The notes: a model not told the origin generated them from the sequence alone. Positions 8,177 to 17,322 are shown, counted from the stretch's first letter. The stretch is 49,200 bases of DNA from Candidatus Rokuibacteriota bacterium (GCA_003221615.1 QHSQ01000176.1:1-49200), one strand, 5' to 3'. A program made the numbers and translations.

Positions 8177-9490
8177 CTACTTCTCCTTCGCGCAGTCGCG
8201 CATCGTGTAGCCGAGCTTCTTCGCCTCCTCGACAGCCGCCGCCTCGATCTTCGGCCGGACCACGTCGCGCATCGGCGGGATCCAGTCGGAGACGACGTTC
8301 CACTTCTTGCCGTCCCACTGCTGGATCAGGACGGGGCCGTTGCCCTCGTGGTCCTCGCAGGTGACCTTGACCGGGTGCGTGAAGTTCTTCATGCCGACCT
8401 GCTCGAGCCGCTGCTCGGTCAGGTTGAGATTCTCGAAGCCCCAGCGCACTTGCTCGCCGGTGAGCGGCTTGTTGCCGTACTTCGCCATCGCGGTGCGGAT
8501 GGCCTCGGCCGTCAGCATGGCGTTGACCAGCCCGCGGTTATAGAGCGGCGCGCCCAGGTCTTCCTTCTTCGCGGAGCCCTTGCCCTTGTCGTAGACGAAC
8601 TTCAGAAGATCGGCGTGCACCTTGAAGTTCGTCCCCGGCGCATGAAATGTGGCGCCCTTGTAGCCCTTGGCGCCCTCGCCGGCCGGCACGACGTCCGAGT
8701 CGTTGGCCGACCACCAGTTGCCGATCAGATGATCCATCTTGAAGCCGACCGATGCCGCTTCCTTGATGGCGACCTGGTTCATGACGCCCCAGCCCGACAT
8801 GAAGATCCAGTCCGGATTCAGCCGGCGCACCTGGAGCCACGTCGCCTTCTGCTCCTGACCCGGATGGTCGACCGCGAGCAGCGAGAGCTCGAACTGGTGC
8901 TTCTTCGCGAGCTCGTCGAGGGTCGGATTGGCTTCCTTGCCGTAGGCGCTGTTGTGGAAGATGTGGGCGATCTTCTTGCCCTTCAGCTTCTCGAGCCCGC
9001 CTTCCTGCGCGCCGATGTAGCGGATGACGGCCGACGCCTGGCTCCAGTAGTTCGTCGGGAAGTTGAACACCCAGGGAAACCACCGGCCGTCGGACGCGGC
9101 GCTCATGCCGTAGCCCATCGAGAACACCACGATCTTGTCCACCGGCGCCTTGGGGATCAGCGAATACGTGATCGCCGTGCTGTAGGGATTCACGAGCAAC
9201 GGGCCCTTGCCCTTGAGCCGCTCGTAACACTCGACGCCCTGCTTGTTGTCGTACTGGGTCTCGCATTCCTCCCACACGACCTTGACGCCGTTGATGCCGC
9301 CGTCGCGCTCGTTCAGGAGCATGAAGTAGTCGACGAAGCCGTCTGCGATCGGGATGCCGCTCGGCGCGTACGGACCGGTGCGATAGACGAGCAGCGGGAT
9401 GAACAGCTCCTTGGGTTGGGCGGCCGCCGGCATCGGCGCCGTGAGCACCAGCGCCGCCAGCGCCGCGATCCACATCGTTCGTACCCTCAT
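8177..9490 (-). CDS. livK: LIV-type periplasmic substrate-binding protein LivK (copy 2)
   Basis: Peripla_BP_6 binding protein, 437 aa, with a Sec signal peptide (MRVRTMWIAALAALVLTAPM, cut near AAAQ at about residue 25). AAAGGAGAG sits just before the ATG at 9490. It shares TGP near the N-terminus, TNYWSQ mid-protein and a C-terminal DHEGNGPVLIQQW with the LivK at 911, so it is a diverged duplicate. It is about 20 residues longer at the C-terminus and ends with a Cys-containing tail. It serves the permeases at 9513 and 10782. Confidence 0.93.
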   Translation of the reverse strand: MRVRTMWIAALAALVLTAPMPAAAQPKELFIPLLVYRTGPYAPSGIPIADGFVDYFMLLNERDGGINGVKVVWEECETQYDNKQGVECYERLKGKGPLLVNPYSTAITYSLIPKAPVDKIVVFSMGYGMSAASDGRWFPWVFNFPTNYWSQASAVIRYIGAQEGGLEKLKGKKIAHIFHNSAYGKEANPTLDELAKKHQFELSLLAVDHPGQEQKATWLQVRRLNPDWIFMSGWGVMNQVAIKEAASVGFKMDHLIGNWWSANDSDVVPAGEGAKGYKGATFHAPGTNFKVHADLLKFVYDKGKGSAKKEDLGAPLYNRGLVNAMLTAEAIRTAMAKYGNKPLTGEQVRWGFENLNLTEQRLEQVGMKNFTHPVKVTCEDHEGNGPVLIQQWDGKKWNVVSDWIPPMRDVVRPKIEAAAVEEAKKLGYTMRDCAKEK

Positions 9491-9512
9491 GACACTCTCC
9501 TTTTGTCTACGC

Positions 9513-10589
9513 TCAGTGGGGAAACGGCCAGAGCCGCAGCTTCTCTTTCGTGATCTGCCAGAGCCGCGCGAGCCCGCGCGGCTCGACGATCAGAAAGAAG
9601 ATGATCAGGCCGCCGAACACCATCAGCTCGATCTGCTTCTGCAGCGCCACCGGTAGCCGGAGCCCGAGCGCGTGGGGCGCGTTCGCGAGGACGATCGGGA
9701 CCAGGACGATGAACGCCGCGCCGAGGAACGAGCCCAGGATGCTGCCGAGGCCGCCGATGATCACCATGAAGAGCACGAGAAACGAGATGCTGATGTCGAA
9801 GGCCAGGGTCTCGGCGCTGCCGAGGTAGAGGAACACGAGCCCCGCCCCGGCGACGCCGCAGTAGAACGAGCTGATGCCGAAGGCCATGAGCTTCGTGCGC
9901 AGGGGCCGCACCCCGATGATCTCGGCGGCGATATCGCGGTCGCGGATCGCCATCCACGAGCGGCCGACGCGTCCGCGCACCAGGTTCTTGGCGACGACCG
10001 CGAACACGGCGACCAGCCCGAGCGCCGTGAGGTAGCGCGCCGCCGCGGTCGAGTTCGGGCCGGTGACCAGGGCGCCGAACAGGGTCCGGTCCGGCGCCGT
10101 GATGGTGCCCGACGAGGCGTAGTTGGTGAACCACGCGACCTTGTTGAAGAGCCAGATCAGGAAGAACTGCGAGGCCAGGGTGGCGACCGCGAGGTAGAAC
10201 CCCTTGATCCGGAGGCTCGGGATGCCGAAGAGCAGCCCCACGCCCGCCGCGACCAGCCCCGAGAGCAGGAAGACGACGATGATGTTGAGGTCCGGGAACG
10301 CGGTCGCGAGCTTGAAGGCCGAGTAGGCGCCGACGGCCATGAAGCCGCCGGTACCCAGCGAGAGCTGGCCGGCGTAGCCCGTCAAGAGATTGAGCCCGAT
10401 CGCCGCCAGCGCGTAAACGAGGAACGGGATCAGCACCGCCTGCAACCAGTACTCGCTCGCGACGAGCGGCGGCACGACGAACGCCGCCGTCACGGCCGCG
10501 GCGACGACGACGCGATCCTGGACGACCGGGAAGACCGCCTGGTCGGCGCCGTACGTCGTCTTGAACTGCCCCGCCTCGCGATAGATCAC
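9513..10589 (-). CDS. livM: LIV-type ABC permease LivM (copy 2)
   Basis: Inner-membrane permease, 358 aa, GTG start at 10589 (MIYREAGQFKTTYGAD, parallel to the copy at 2188). It has GYAGQLSLGTGGFMAVGAY near residue 92, GIPSLRIKGFYLAVATLA and the late IIGGLGSILGSFLGA loop, and ends RLWPFPH, much like RVWPFAY in copy 1. The start codon lies only 7 nt from a perfect 41-bp inverted repeat that fills the gap to livH. Confidence 0.93.
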   Translation of the reverse strand: MIYREAGQFKTTYGADQAVFPVVQDRVVVAAAVTAAFVVPPLVASEYWLQAVLIPFLVYALAAIGLNLLTGYAGQLSLGTGGFMAVGAYSAFKLATAFPDLNIIVVFLLSGLVAAGVGLLFGIPSLRIKGFYLAVATLASQFFLIWLFNKVAWFTNYASSGTITAPDRTLFGALVTGPNSTAAARYLTALGLVAVFAVVAKNLVRGRVGRSWMAIRDRDIAAEIIGVRPLRTKLMAFGISSFYCGVAGAGLVFLYLGSAETLAFDISISFLVLFMVIIGGLGSILGSFLGAAFIVLVPIVLANAPHALGLRLPVALQKQIELMVFGGLIIFFLIVEPRGLARLWQITKEKLRLWPFPH

Positions 10590-10596
10590 TTGGCGG

Positions 10597-10743
10597 CGCC
10601 CGGCGGCCCGGGGGGAGTGGGGGCTCCCCCGGCGACCACGCTAGCAAATGCCGACAGCGCTGCTTTCGAGCGCGCGGCGGATAGGTCAGTCCTGACAACA
10701 CGGGTCGCCGGGGGAGCCCCCACTCCCCCCGGGCCGCCGGGCG
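10597..10743. repeat. Perfect 41-bp inverted repeat with 65-nt loop
   Basis: Arms 10597-10637 and 10703-10743 are identical over 41 of 41 positions when one is reverse-complemented. The loop 10638-10702 contains a smaller hairpin (GTCAG-TC-CTGAC, 10685-10696). The element fills the livH-livM gap of module 2. The arm/loop junctions read GACCACGC and ACGGGTC, as in reversed copy 1 of the four-copy family, but the GGATGGAGCCCAGCCG core is absent. It may be a relative or a separate family. It is not terminator-like, because there is no T-run and the operon continues. Confidence 0.85.
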
Positions 10744-10781
10744 TCCGTCGTTTCAGGCTTAGCCCGAGGATGTTCACGCGG

Positions 10782-11720
10782 TCACACGCGCTCGATGATC
10801 TTCTCGCCGAAGAGGCCTTGGGGGCGCGCCAGCAGGAAGGCCAGGGCGAGGACGTAGGCAAACCAGTTCTCGATGGCGCCGCCCACCAGCGGCCCCCAGT
10901 AGACCTCCCCGAGCTTCTCGCCGACGCCGATGATGAGCCCGCCGACGATGGCGCCCGGCACGGACTCGAAGCCGCCCAGGATGAGCACGGGCAGCGCCTT
11001 GAGCGCGATCAGCGAGAGGCTGAACTGCACGCCGCTCTTGGCGCCCCACATGAGCCCGGCCACGATCGCCACGACGCCCGCCACGGACCAGACGACGATC
11101 CAGATCGTCTTGAGCGGGACCCCGATCGACAGCGCCGCCTCGTGGTCGTCGGCGACCGCGCGGAGCGCGCGGCCGATGCGGGTGCGCTGGAAGAACACCG
11201 CCAGCACCGTGACCAGCACCGCGGCCGTCACCGCCGCCGTCAGCTCGAGCTGGTTGATCTGCACGCCGCGGACGATGAACGAGCGATCCGGGATCCCGAT
11301 GTCGAGCTTCTTGACGTTGGCGCCCCACACCATCTCGCCGAAGCCTTCGAGGAAGAAGTTGAGGCCGATCGTGGCCATGAACAGGATGATGTGCGCCTGG
11401 TTGACCAGTGGACGGAGCACGAGCCGCTCGATCGCGAAGGCCAGCGCGATCATGACGGCGGTCGTCAGCGCGAGCGCCACGACGACCGGCGCGCCGCGCT
11501 CGAGCAGCCCGACCAGGGTGAGCGCGGCGAACAGCACCATGACGCCCTGGGCGAAGTTGAACACGCCCGAGGCCTTGAAGATGAGCACGAAGCCGAGCGC
11601 CACCAGCGAGTACATCAGCCCCGCGAAGACACCGCCGATCAGCACCTCGACGAGAAACGCCGGCGCCCCCGCCATGTCCTTGAACGGCGCCACCGCGATC
11701 GCGTACAGGAGCTCAATCAT
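10782..11720 (-). CDS. livH: LIV-type ABC permease LivH (copy 2)
   Basis: Inner-membrane permease, 312 aa, ATG at 11720 overlapping the livG stop by 8 nt (ATGATTGA). Typical blocks are GLMYSLVALGFVLIFKASGVFNFAQG (given as positions of about 35-60), VLILGGFESVPGAIVGG and the C-terminal GLFGEKIIERV, almost the same ending as copy 1. It has about 14 extra N-terminal residues compared with the copy at 3760. Confidence 0.94.
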   Translation of the reverse strand: MIELLYAIAVAPFKDMAGAPAFLVEVLIGGVFAGLMYSLVALGFVLIFKASGVFNFAQGVMVLFAALTLVGLLERGAPVVVALALTTAVMIALAFAIERLVLRPLVNQAHIILFMATIGLNFFLEGFGEMVWGANVKKLDIGIPDRSFIVRGVQINQLELTAAVTAAVLVTVLAVFFQRTRIGRALRAVADDHEAALSIGVPLKTIWIVVWSVAGVVAIVAGLMWGAKSGVQFSLSLIALKALPVLILGGFESVPGAIVGGLIIGVGEKLGEVYWGPLVGGAIENWFAYVLALAFLLARPQGLFGEKIIERV

Positions 11721-12495
11721 GGGCGACGCCCAAATATGCGTCGAGCACCGCCTGGTCGCTCCGCACCTCGGCGGGCGGGCCGTCGGCGATCTTCCGGCCG
11801 TAGTCCAGCACGACCACCCGGTCGGAGATGTCCATGACCACGCCCATGTCGTGCTCGATGAGCGCGATCGTCGTGCCGAACTCTTGATTGACGTCGAGGA
11901 TGAAGCGGCACATGTCCTCCTTCTCCTCGACGTTCATCCCGGCCATCGGCTCGTCGAGCAGCAAGAGCCTGGGCTCGGCGGCCAGCGCCCGGGCGAGCTC
12001 GACGCGCTTCTGCAGGCCGTAGGGCAGGCGGCCCGCCGGCGTCTTGCGGATCGCCTGGATCTCCAGGAAGTCGATGATCCGCTCGACGAAGGCCCGGTGC
12101 TCGAGCTCCTGGCGCCGGGCCGGCCCCCAGTAGAGCGCCTCGAGCAGGAAGCTCCCGCCCATCTTCATGAGCCGGCCCGTCATGATGTTGTCGAGCACGC
12201 TCATGCCCTTGAACAGGGCGACGTTCTGGAACGTGCGTGCGATGCCGAGGGCCGCGACGTCCGGCGGCGACCGGCGCGTGCGGTCCCTCCCCTCGAACGC
12301 GATCCGGCCTTCGAACGGGTGATAGAACCCGCTGACGGCGTTGAGCAAGCTCGTCTTGCCGGCGCCGTTGGGGCCGATGATCGCCACGATCTCCCGCTGC
12401 GCGATGCTCAGGCTGACCCGGTTGACGGCGATGAGCGCGCCGAATCGCACGCTGACGCCGGTCACCTCGAGCAGCGGCGCCGCGGGCCCGGTCAT
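11713..12495 (-). CDS. livG: LIV-type ABC transporter ATPase LivG (copy 2)
   Basis: Nucleotide-binding subunit, 260 aa. The start ATG (12495) forms a perfect ATGA overlap with the ligase stop, so the longer upstream open frame is not used. Walker A GPNGAGKT is at 41-48, the signature is replaced by LPYGLQKR, Walker B is LLLLDEPM and the switch EHD. The EEKEDM block matches the LivG at 6557, its closest relative in the window. Confidence 0.93.
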   Translation of the reverse strand: MTGPAAPLLEVTGVSVRFGALIAVNRVSLSIAQREIVAIIGPNGAGKTSLLNAVSGFYHPFEGRIAFEGRDRTRRSPPDVAALGIARTFQNVALFKGMSVLDNIMTGRLMKMGGSFLLEALYWGPARRQELEHRAFVERIIDFLEIQAIRKTPAGRLPYGLQKRVELARALAAEPRLLLLDEPMAGMNVEEKEDMCRFILDVNQEFGTTIALIEHDMGVVMDISDRVVVLDYGRKIADGPPAEVRSDQAVLDAYLGVAHD

Positions 12496-14480
12496 CGGGG
12501 CACCGGAGCGGGCGTGCCGACGTCGCGGATCACGACGTCCGCGCGCATGGTGCCGGTGCGACCGTCCTCGTAGGTCACCTTCGCCTCGACCTGGACGCGA
12601 TCCTGGCCGGAATACAGCGCGTCGATGAGCGTCGCGTACTTCTGCGCGATGTACCCGCGGCGCACTTTCCGGGTGCGCGTGATCTCCTCGTCGTCCGGGT
12701 CCAGCTCCTTGTGGAGGATCAGGAACCGTTTGACCTGCGCCCCGCGCAGGGCCTCGTCCTCGGCGAGGCTCGCGTTCACGCGCTCGACCTCGCCGCGGAT
12801 CAGCTCGTAGACGTCCGGCTTTTGCGCCAGATCGCCGTAGCTCGTGTAGGCGATGTTGCGCCGCTCGGCCCAGCTGCCGACCGCCGCCAGGTCGATGTTG
12901 ATGAACGCGGTCACGCAGGGCCGCGCCTGACCGATGCAGACCGCCTCGCGCACGTACGGGGAGAACTTCAGCTTGTTCTCGATGAACTTGGGCGCGAACA
13001 TCGTGCCGTCCGCCAGGCGGCTCACGTCCTTGGCCCGATCGATGATCACCAGGTGGCCGTCGTGGTCCAGGAATCCGGCGTCGCCCGAGTGGATCCACCC
13101 GCCGTCGAGGGTCTGGCGCGTGGCCTCCGGGTTCTTCGCGTAGCCCTGGAAGACGCCCGGGCTCCTGAACAGCACCTCGCCGGCGTCCGAGATGCGGATC
13201 TCGACGCCGGGGATCGGCGTGCCGACGGTGTCGAGCCGCACGTCGCCGTCCCGCTGGATCGTCACGAACACGCTGGCCTCGGTCATGCCGTACAGCTGCT
13301 TGACGTTGATCCCGAGCCCGCGGAAGAAGAGGAAGATCTCCGGGCCGATCGCTTCGCCGGCGGTGTACGCGCGGCGCACGTGCGAGAAGCCGAGGTTGTC
13401 CTTGAGCGGTCCGTACACGAGCAGGTTGCCCAACGGATAGAGGAGCCGCTGCCAGAGCGCGACGGCCTGTCGGCCGAGGCGCCGACGCTCGATCTCCTGA
13501 GCCAGACGCAAGAAGAAGTGGACCAGCGCGCGCTTGGGCGGCGCCGCGTCCTCGATCCGGACCATGACGGCGGTCAGGATGCTCTCCCAGATGCGGGGCG
13601 GGCCGAAGAAATAGGTCGGCGCGATCTCCTTCAGGTCGGCGAGGACCGTGGCCGCGCTCTCCGGGCAGTTGATGGTGAAGCCCGTGACGATCGCCTGTGC
13701 GTAGGAGAAGACGTGGTCCCCCACCCAGGCCATCGGCAGATACGACAGGACTTCCTCGTCCTCGCCAAGCCCCTCGAAGTGCGCCGCGTTGCGCGCGGTC
13801 GTGATCAGATTGCGGTGCGACAGCATCGCGCCCTTGGGCGCGCCGGTGGTGCCCGACGTGTAGCAGATGATGGCGATGTCGTCCGCGCCACCCCGGGCGA
13901 GCTCGGCGTCGAAGTGCGCCGGGTGGCTCACCTCAAACTTCTTTCCGAGCTCGGAGAGCTCGACCAGGCTCAGCAACCCGGGCTCGCTGTAGCTGCGCAT
14001 CCCGCGCGCATCGTCGTAGATGACGTGCTGCAGGCCGCGGCAGCGGGCTCGCACGCCCAGGAGCTTGTCGACCTGCTCTTGATCCTCGACGACGGCGAAG
14101 CGAGCCTCGGAGTGCTCGATGATGTACTCCATCTCGCGCTCGATGGAATCCTGGTAGATCGGCACCGGGACACCGCCCAGTGCCTGCGCGGCCATCACCG
14201 CCCAGTAGAGCTGAGGGCGGTTGTCGCCGACGATCGCGACGCGGTCGCCGCGCGCGAAGCCGAGCGAGGCCAGGCCCAGCGCGATCAGGCGAGCCTGCTC
14301 GAAGTACCGCGACCAGGTATAGGTCTGCCAGATCCCGAAGTCTTTCTCTCGGATCGCGACCTTGTCGGGACGACGCCGCGCGTTATCACGAACGAGCTTC
14401 GGGAACGTATCGCGCTCGGGATCGAGCGCCGACGCGCTGGTACTCTCCGCGACTGCCTTCAAATCGCCTCCGCGACCCAT
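12492..14480 (-). CDS. Long-chain-type acyl-CoA ligase (AMP-binding)
   Basis: Acid:CoA ligase of the ANL superfamily, 662 aa, intact. The AMP-binding motif YTSGTTGAPKG is at residues 207-217, with a following YGMTEAS and GDAGFLDHDGHLVI hinge region. The C-terminal domain carries TRTRKVRRGYIAQKY, which in the paralogue at 4649 is only reached after a frameshift. It is the first gene of the long LIV operon and lies 27 nt downstream of the predicted transcription start. FadD-like proteins of this length usually act on long-chain or aromatic acids; the substrate here is not readable. Confidence 0.92.
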   Translation of the reverse strand: MGRGGDLKAVAESTSASALDPERDTFPKLVRDNARRRPDKVAIREKDFGIWQTYTWSRYFEQARLIALGLASLGFARGDRVAIVGDNRPQLYWAVMAAQALGGVPVPIYQDSIEREMEYIIEHSEARFAVVEDQEQVDKLLGVRARCRGLQHVIYDDARGMRSYSEPGLLSLVELSELGKKFEVSHPAHFDAELARGGADDIAIICYTSGTTGAPKGAMLSHRNLITTARNAAHFEGLGEDEEVLSYLPMAWVGDHVFSYAQAIVTGFTINCPESAATVLADLKEIAPTYFFGPPRIWESILTAVMVRIEDAAPPKRALVHFFLRLAQEIERRRLGRQAVALWQRLLYPLGNLLVYGPLKDNLGFSHVRRAYTAGEAIGPEIFLFFRGLGINVKQLYGMTEASVFVTIQRDGDVRLDTVGTPIPGVEIRISDAGEVLFRSPGVFQGYAKNPEATRQTLDGGWIHSGDAGFLDHDGHLVIIDRAKDVSRLADGTMFAPKFIENKLKFSPYVREAVCIGQARPCVTAFINIDLAAVGSWAERRNIAYTSYGDLAQKPDVYELIRGEVERVNASLAEDEALRGAQVKRFLILHKELDPDDEEITRTRKVRRGYIAQKYATLIDALYSGQDRVQVEAKVTYEDGRTGTMRADVVIRDVGTPAPVPR

Positions 14481-14513
14481 CAGCGTTGATGCCTCGAGGG
14501 AGGGGGTGGCGCG

Positions 14514-14542
14514 AGTCTAGCCAAGCGTGGCGGCGGTGTCAA
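14514..14542 (-). promoter_or_regulatory. Predicted sigma70-type promoter of the 14-kb LIV/ligase operon
   Basis: On the minus strand a perfect TTGACA (complement of 14537-14542) is followed after exactly 17 nt by TAGACT (complement of 14514-14519). The predicted transcription start near 14507 leaves a leader of roughly 27 nt before the ligase start codon. It is the best promoter match among the longer gaps I examined. Confidence 0.55.
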
Positions 14543-14612
14543 GAAATTGCCGGGATAACGAGGACTTACGCGACGCGTCTCGCCTGGTGGAACGCCGGGC
14601 GGGTCGATGAGC

Positions 14613-16007
14613 CTACTTGACCGCGCCTTCGATCAGCGGCAGGCAGAAGTAGACGATGAACGCGGCACAGGCAACGTAAATCATCCAGTGCAGCTGGGCG
14701 CCCCGCCCCCGTAGCAGCTTGATCGCGGCGTACGTGACGAAGCCGGCCCCGATGCCGTTGGTGATCGACCACGTGAACGGCATCACCAGCATCGTCATGA
14801 ACGCCGGGATGGCCTCTTCATAATCGTCCCAAGGAATATCGCGCGCGATGCCCATCATGAAGAATCCGACGATGATCAGCGCCGGGGCCGTCGCCTGGGC
14901 CGGGATGACGCTGGCCAGCGGCGAGAAGAACATCGCCCCCAGGAACAGGAGTCCGGTCACCACGGACGCGAGCCCGGTCCGCGCGCCCTCGGTCACGCCG
15001 GCGGCGGACTCGATGTAGGTGGTGTTGCTGCTGCTGTTCGCGAAGCCGCCGAACAAAGCCCCGAGGGAGTCCACGAGCAGCACACGGTTGGCGCGCGGCA
15101 GCTGACCGCGCTTGTCGAGGAAGCCGCCCCGGCCGCCGACACCGATGATCGTGCCCATCGTGTCGAAGAAGTCGCTGAGCATGATCGAGAAGATCACGAG
15201 GCTCGCGGTCACGGCCCCGAGCTTCGCGAAGAGCCCGAAGTCGAGGCGGCCGAAGGTCGACAAGTCCGGGGCCTGGACGATGGCCGCGGGAATCCGTCCC
15301 GCGCCCGGTGTCGCGAATCCCTGGCCCGCGGCGAAGCTCTCGTTGAGCACGATCGCGATCACGGTCGTGGCGAGAATGCCGATCAGCAGCGCGCCCCGCG
15401 TCCGGCGCGCCATGAGCCACGCGGAGAGGATGAAGCCGATGAGGAAGACCGCGATCGGCAGGCCGCGGAGCGTCCCGAGCCCGACCGGCAAGGGGCCGGC
15501 CGCCGGCTTGACGACCAGGCCCGAGGTGAAGAAGCCGATGAACGCGATGAAGAGGCCGATGCCGACGCTGATCGCACGCTTGAGCCCGATCGGGACGGCC
15601 TCCATGAGCGCCTCGCGAAAGCGCGTCAGCACGAGCATGGTGATGACCGCGCCCTCGAGGAACACGACGGTCATCGCCTGGGGCCACGAGAGTCCCCGGC
15701 CCGCGACCAGATCGAAGGCGACGACCGCGTTGAGCCCCATGCCGGCGGCGAGCGCGAAGGGATAGTTGCTGGCGAGCCCCATCCCGATCGAGAGCACGCC
15801 CGCCGCGAGACACGTCACGGTGAGCGTCGCCGCGAACGGCAGCCCCTTGCCGTCGAGCCCCGGCACGCCGGTGAATCCGAGGATGATCGGATTCACGAAG
15901 ATGATGTAGGCCATCACCATGAACGTCGTGAGCCCCGCGCGGACTTCGGTCGCGAGATCCGTCTGGCGTTCCTCGAAGCCGAAGTAGCGGGAGAGGAGCC
16001 CGGCCAT
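14613..16007 (-). CDS. AzgA/PbuG-type purine (adenine/guanine/hypoxanthine) permease
   Basis: Inner-membrane NCS2-superfamily transporter of the AzgA branch, 464 aa, with about 12 to 14 hydrophobic segments. Diagnostic blocks: an N-terminal EVRAGLTTFMVMAYIIFVNP, ALAAGMGLNA, FFDTMGT and SSNTTYIESAAGVTEGARTG. The family imports nucleobases with protons. It lies 32 nt downstream of a small membrane-anchored protein and about 70 nt before the start of the LIV operon promoter region. No riboswitch-like leader was recognised. Confidence 0.9.
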   Translation of the reverse strand: MAGLLSRYFGFEERQTDLATEVRAGLTTFMVMAYIIFVNPIILGFTGVPGLDGKGLPFAATLTVTCLAAGVLSIGMGLASNYPFALAAGMGLNAVVAFDLVAGRGLSWPQAMTVVFLEGAVITMLVLTRFREALMEAVPIGLKRAISVGIGLFIAFIGFFTSGLVVKPAAGPLPVGLGTLRGLPIAVFLIGFILSAWLMARRTRGALLIGILATTVIAIVLNESFAAGQGFATPGAGRIPAAIVQAPDLSTFGRLDFGLFAKLGAVTASLVIFSIMLSDFFDTMGTIIGVGGRGGFLDKRGQLPRANRVLLVDSLGALFGGFANSSSNTTYIESAAGVTEGARTGLASVVTGLLFLGAMFFSPLASVIPAQATAPALIIVGFFMMGIARDIPWDDYEEAIPAFMTMLVMPFTWSITNGIGAGFVTYAAIKLLRGRGAQLHWMIYVACAAFIVYFCLPLIEGAVK

Positions 16008-16039
16008 GTGCCGGGCGGCAGTCTACATCGAGCCAGGCG

Positions 16040-16297
16040 CTATCGGTAGTCCGACAGTTGCGACGGCGGCTGCTGGGCATCGAACGCGGTGCCGAGGCTG
16101 ATCTCGGGCGGATCGGCCTGCTCGGCGGCATCCTTGCCCTCCTGGAAGATCCGGAGCAGATCGTCGCCGACCAGGACGGCCGGGCGGACGGCCGACGGAT
16201 TCTCGCCGCTCGCCACCACCGTGGCCAGCGCCATGGCCGCGGCCAGCGCGATCCCGGCGGGAGTCACCACGGACGACCAGATCTCTCGCGACGTCAT
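16040..16297 (-). CDS. Small membrane-anchored hypothetical protein
   Basis: An 85-aa frame with a single hydrophobic segment near residues 14-30 (AGIALAAAMALATVVA) followed by a hydrophilic acidic tail. No family is recognised. A weak AGGGG lies very close to the ATG at 16297. The stop is 32 nt before the purine permease start, so the two could be co-transcribed. Protein-like composition supports it, but it may be spurious. Confidence 0.45.
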   Translation of the reverse strand: MTSREIWSSVVTPAGIALAAAMALATVVASGENPSAVRPAVLVGDDLLRIFQEGKDAAEQADPPEISLGTAFDAQQPPSQLSDYR

Positions 16298-16319
16298 GCC
16301 CCTGGACGGGGCAATCCCG

Positions 16320-16363
16320 CTGCCATGTGGCAGAGACGGCCGAGATCATTGAAAAATCGGCCG
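16320..16363. other. Two short inverted repeats between operons
   Basis: CTGCCA-TG-TGGCAG (16320-16333) and CGGCCGA...TCGGCCG (arms 16337-16343 and 16357-16363, 13-nt loop with a T-run on the minus strand) lie between the BadI-like gene and the small protein. They could terminate transcription from region 3 or be protein-binding sites. Neither is a classical intrinsic terminator. Confidence 0.3.
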
Positions 16364-16434
16364 CAAATCGAGGCTGACTCGCCGGCGGGGGTGTCAGCGT
16401 GACGACACGGCGCCGCGTTTCCGCGCGCCTTTTG

Positions 16435-17307
16435 TCACTTTCGGAATTTCTTGAAGTCGACGGGCCGCTTCTCGACGAACGCGTTGCGACCTTCCATCGC
16501 CTCGTCGGTCCGGTAGTAGAGACCGAGCGCCGTGTGCGCGAATTGCGCGACACCGGCTCTCGGCTCGGAATCGATGTTGAACGACTGCTTGGCCAGCGCC
16601 AGCGCGGTCGGGCTCTTGTCGAGGAGCTCGCTACACCACTGCTCCACCTCGGCGCGGAGGTCCTTCAACGGCACGACCTTGTTGACGAGGCCCATCGCGA
16701 GCGCGTCCTGCGCCGAGTATTGCCGGCAGAGATACCAGATCTCGCGCGCCTTCTTCTCGCCGACGACGCGAGCGAGGAAGCCGGTGCCGTGCCCGGCATC
16801 GACGCTGCCGACGCGTGGCCCCGTCTGGCCGAAGATCGCGGTGTCGGCGGCGATCGAGAGATCGCAGAGCACGTGCAGCACGTGGCCGCCGCCGACCGCG
16901 AATCCGTTGACCATCGCGATCACGGGCTTGGGAATGTGGCGGATCGCGCTGTGCAAGGCCTCGACGTCCATCGGGCGATTGAAGGGTCGGCTCGTGGCTC
17001 CGGCGCCTTCGGCGCCTGATCGCCCCTCACCTCCGACGTCCATCGGGCGATTGCTCGCGACGCCGGCGGCGCCCGGCGCGTAGCCGCCCTGCCCGCGCTC
17101 CTTCTGGTCGCCGCCCGAGCAGAACGCCTTGTCGCCGGCGCCGGTGAGCACGACGACACCGATCGCCGGGTCCCAGCGCGCGTCCAGGAACGCGTCGGTC
17201 AGCTCGGCGACGGTCGCGGTGCGAAAGGCGTTGCGCACCTCGGGTCGGTTGATCGTGATCCACGCCACGCCGTTCTTCTTCTCGTAGAGGATGTCGGTGT
17301 ACGCCAT
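16435..17307 (-). CDS. BadI/MenB-type crotonase (2-ketocyclohexanecarboxyl-CoA hydrolase-like), with 24-aa insertion
   Basis: Crotonase-family enzyme, 290 aa. The start [16 protein letters not shown], the oxyanion block [11 protein letters not shown] (62-72), [10 protein letters not shown] (136-145) and [20 protein letters not shown] (167-186) resemble BadI, the ring-opening hydrolase of cyclohexanecarboxylate/benzoate breakdown, and also naphthoate synthase MenB. Wording such as [13 protein letters not shown] favours BadI, but the call is uncertain. A 72-bp in-frame insertion bounded by a 20-bp direct repeat (16962-16981 and 17034-17053) adds about residues 92-115, duplicating NRPMDV. Last gene of LIV cluster 3. 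Confidence 0.82.
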   Translation of the reverse strand: MAYTDILYEKKNGVAWITINRPEVRNAFRTATVAELTDAFLDARWDPAIGVVVLTGAGDKAFCSGGDQKERGQGGYAPGAAGVASNRPMDVGGEGRSGAEGAGATSRPFNRPMDVEALHSAIRHIPKPVIAMVNGFAVGGGHVLHVLCDLSIAADTAIFGQTGPRVGSVDAGHGTGFLARVVGEKKAREIWYLCRQYSAQDALAMGLVNKVVPLKDLRAEVEQWCSELLDKSPTALALAKQSFNIDSEPRAGVAQFAHTALGLYYRTDEAMEGRNAFVEKRPVDFKKFRK

Positions 17308-17322
17308 GGGGCCTCCGAGCTC

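Noticed and set aside
10597..10743. Intrinsic terminator
   Set aside because: The stem is long, but there is no T-run on either side and the surrounding genes form one operon.
9672..11837. 721-codon plus-strand open frame opposite livM and livH
   Set aside because: Low-complexity Arg/Glu/Asp/His-rich product, antisense to real permease genes and running straight through the 41-bp inverted repeat.
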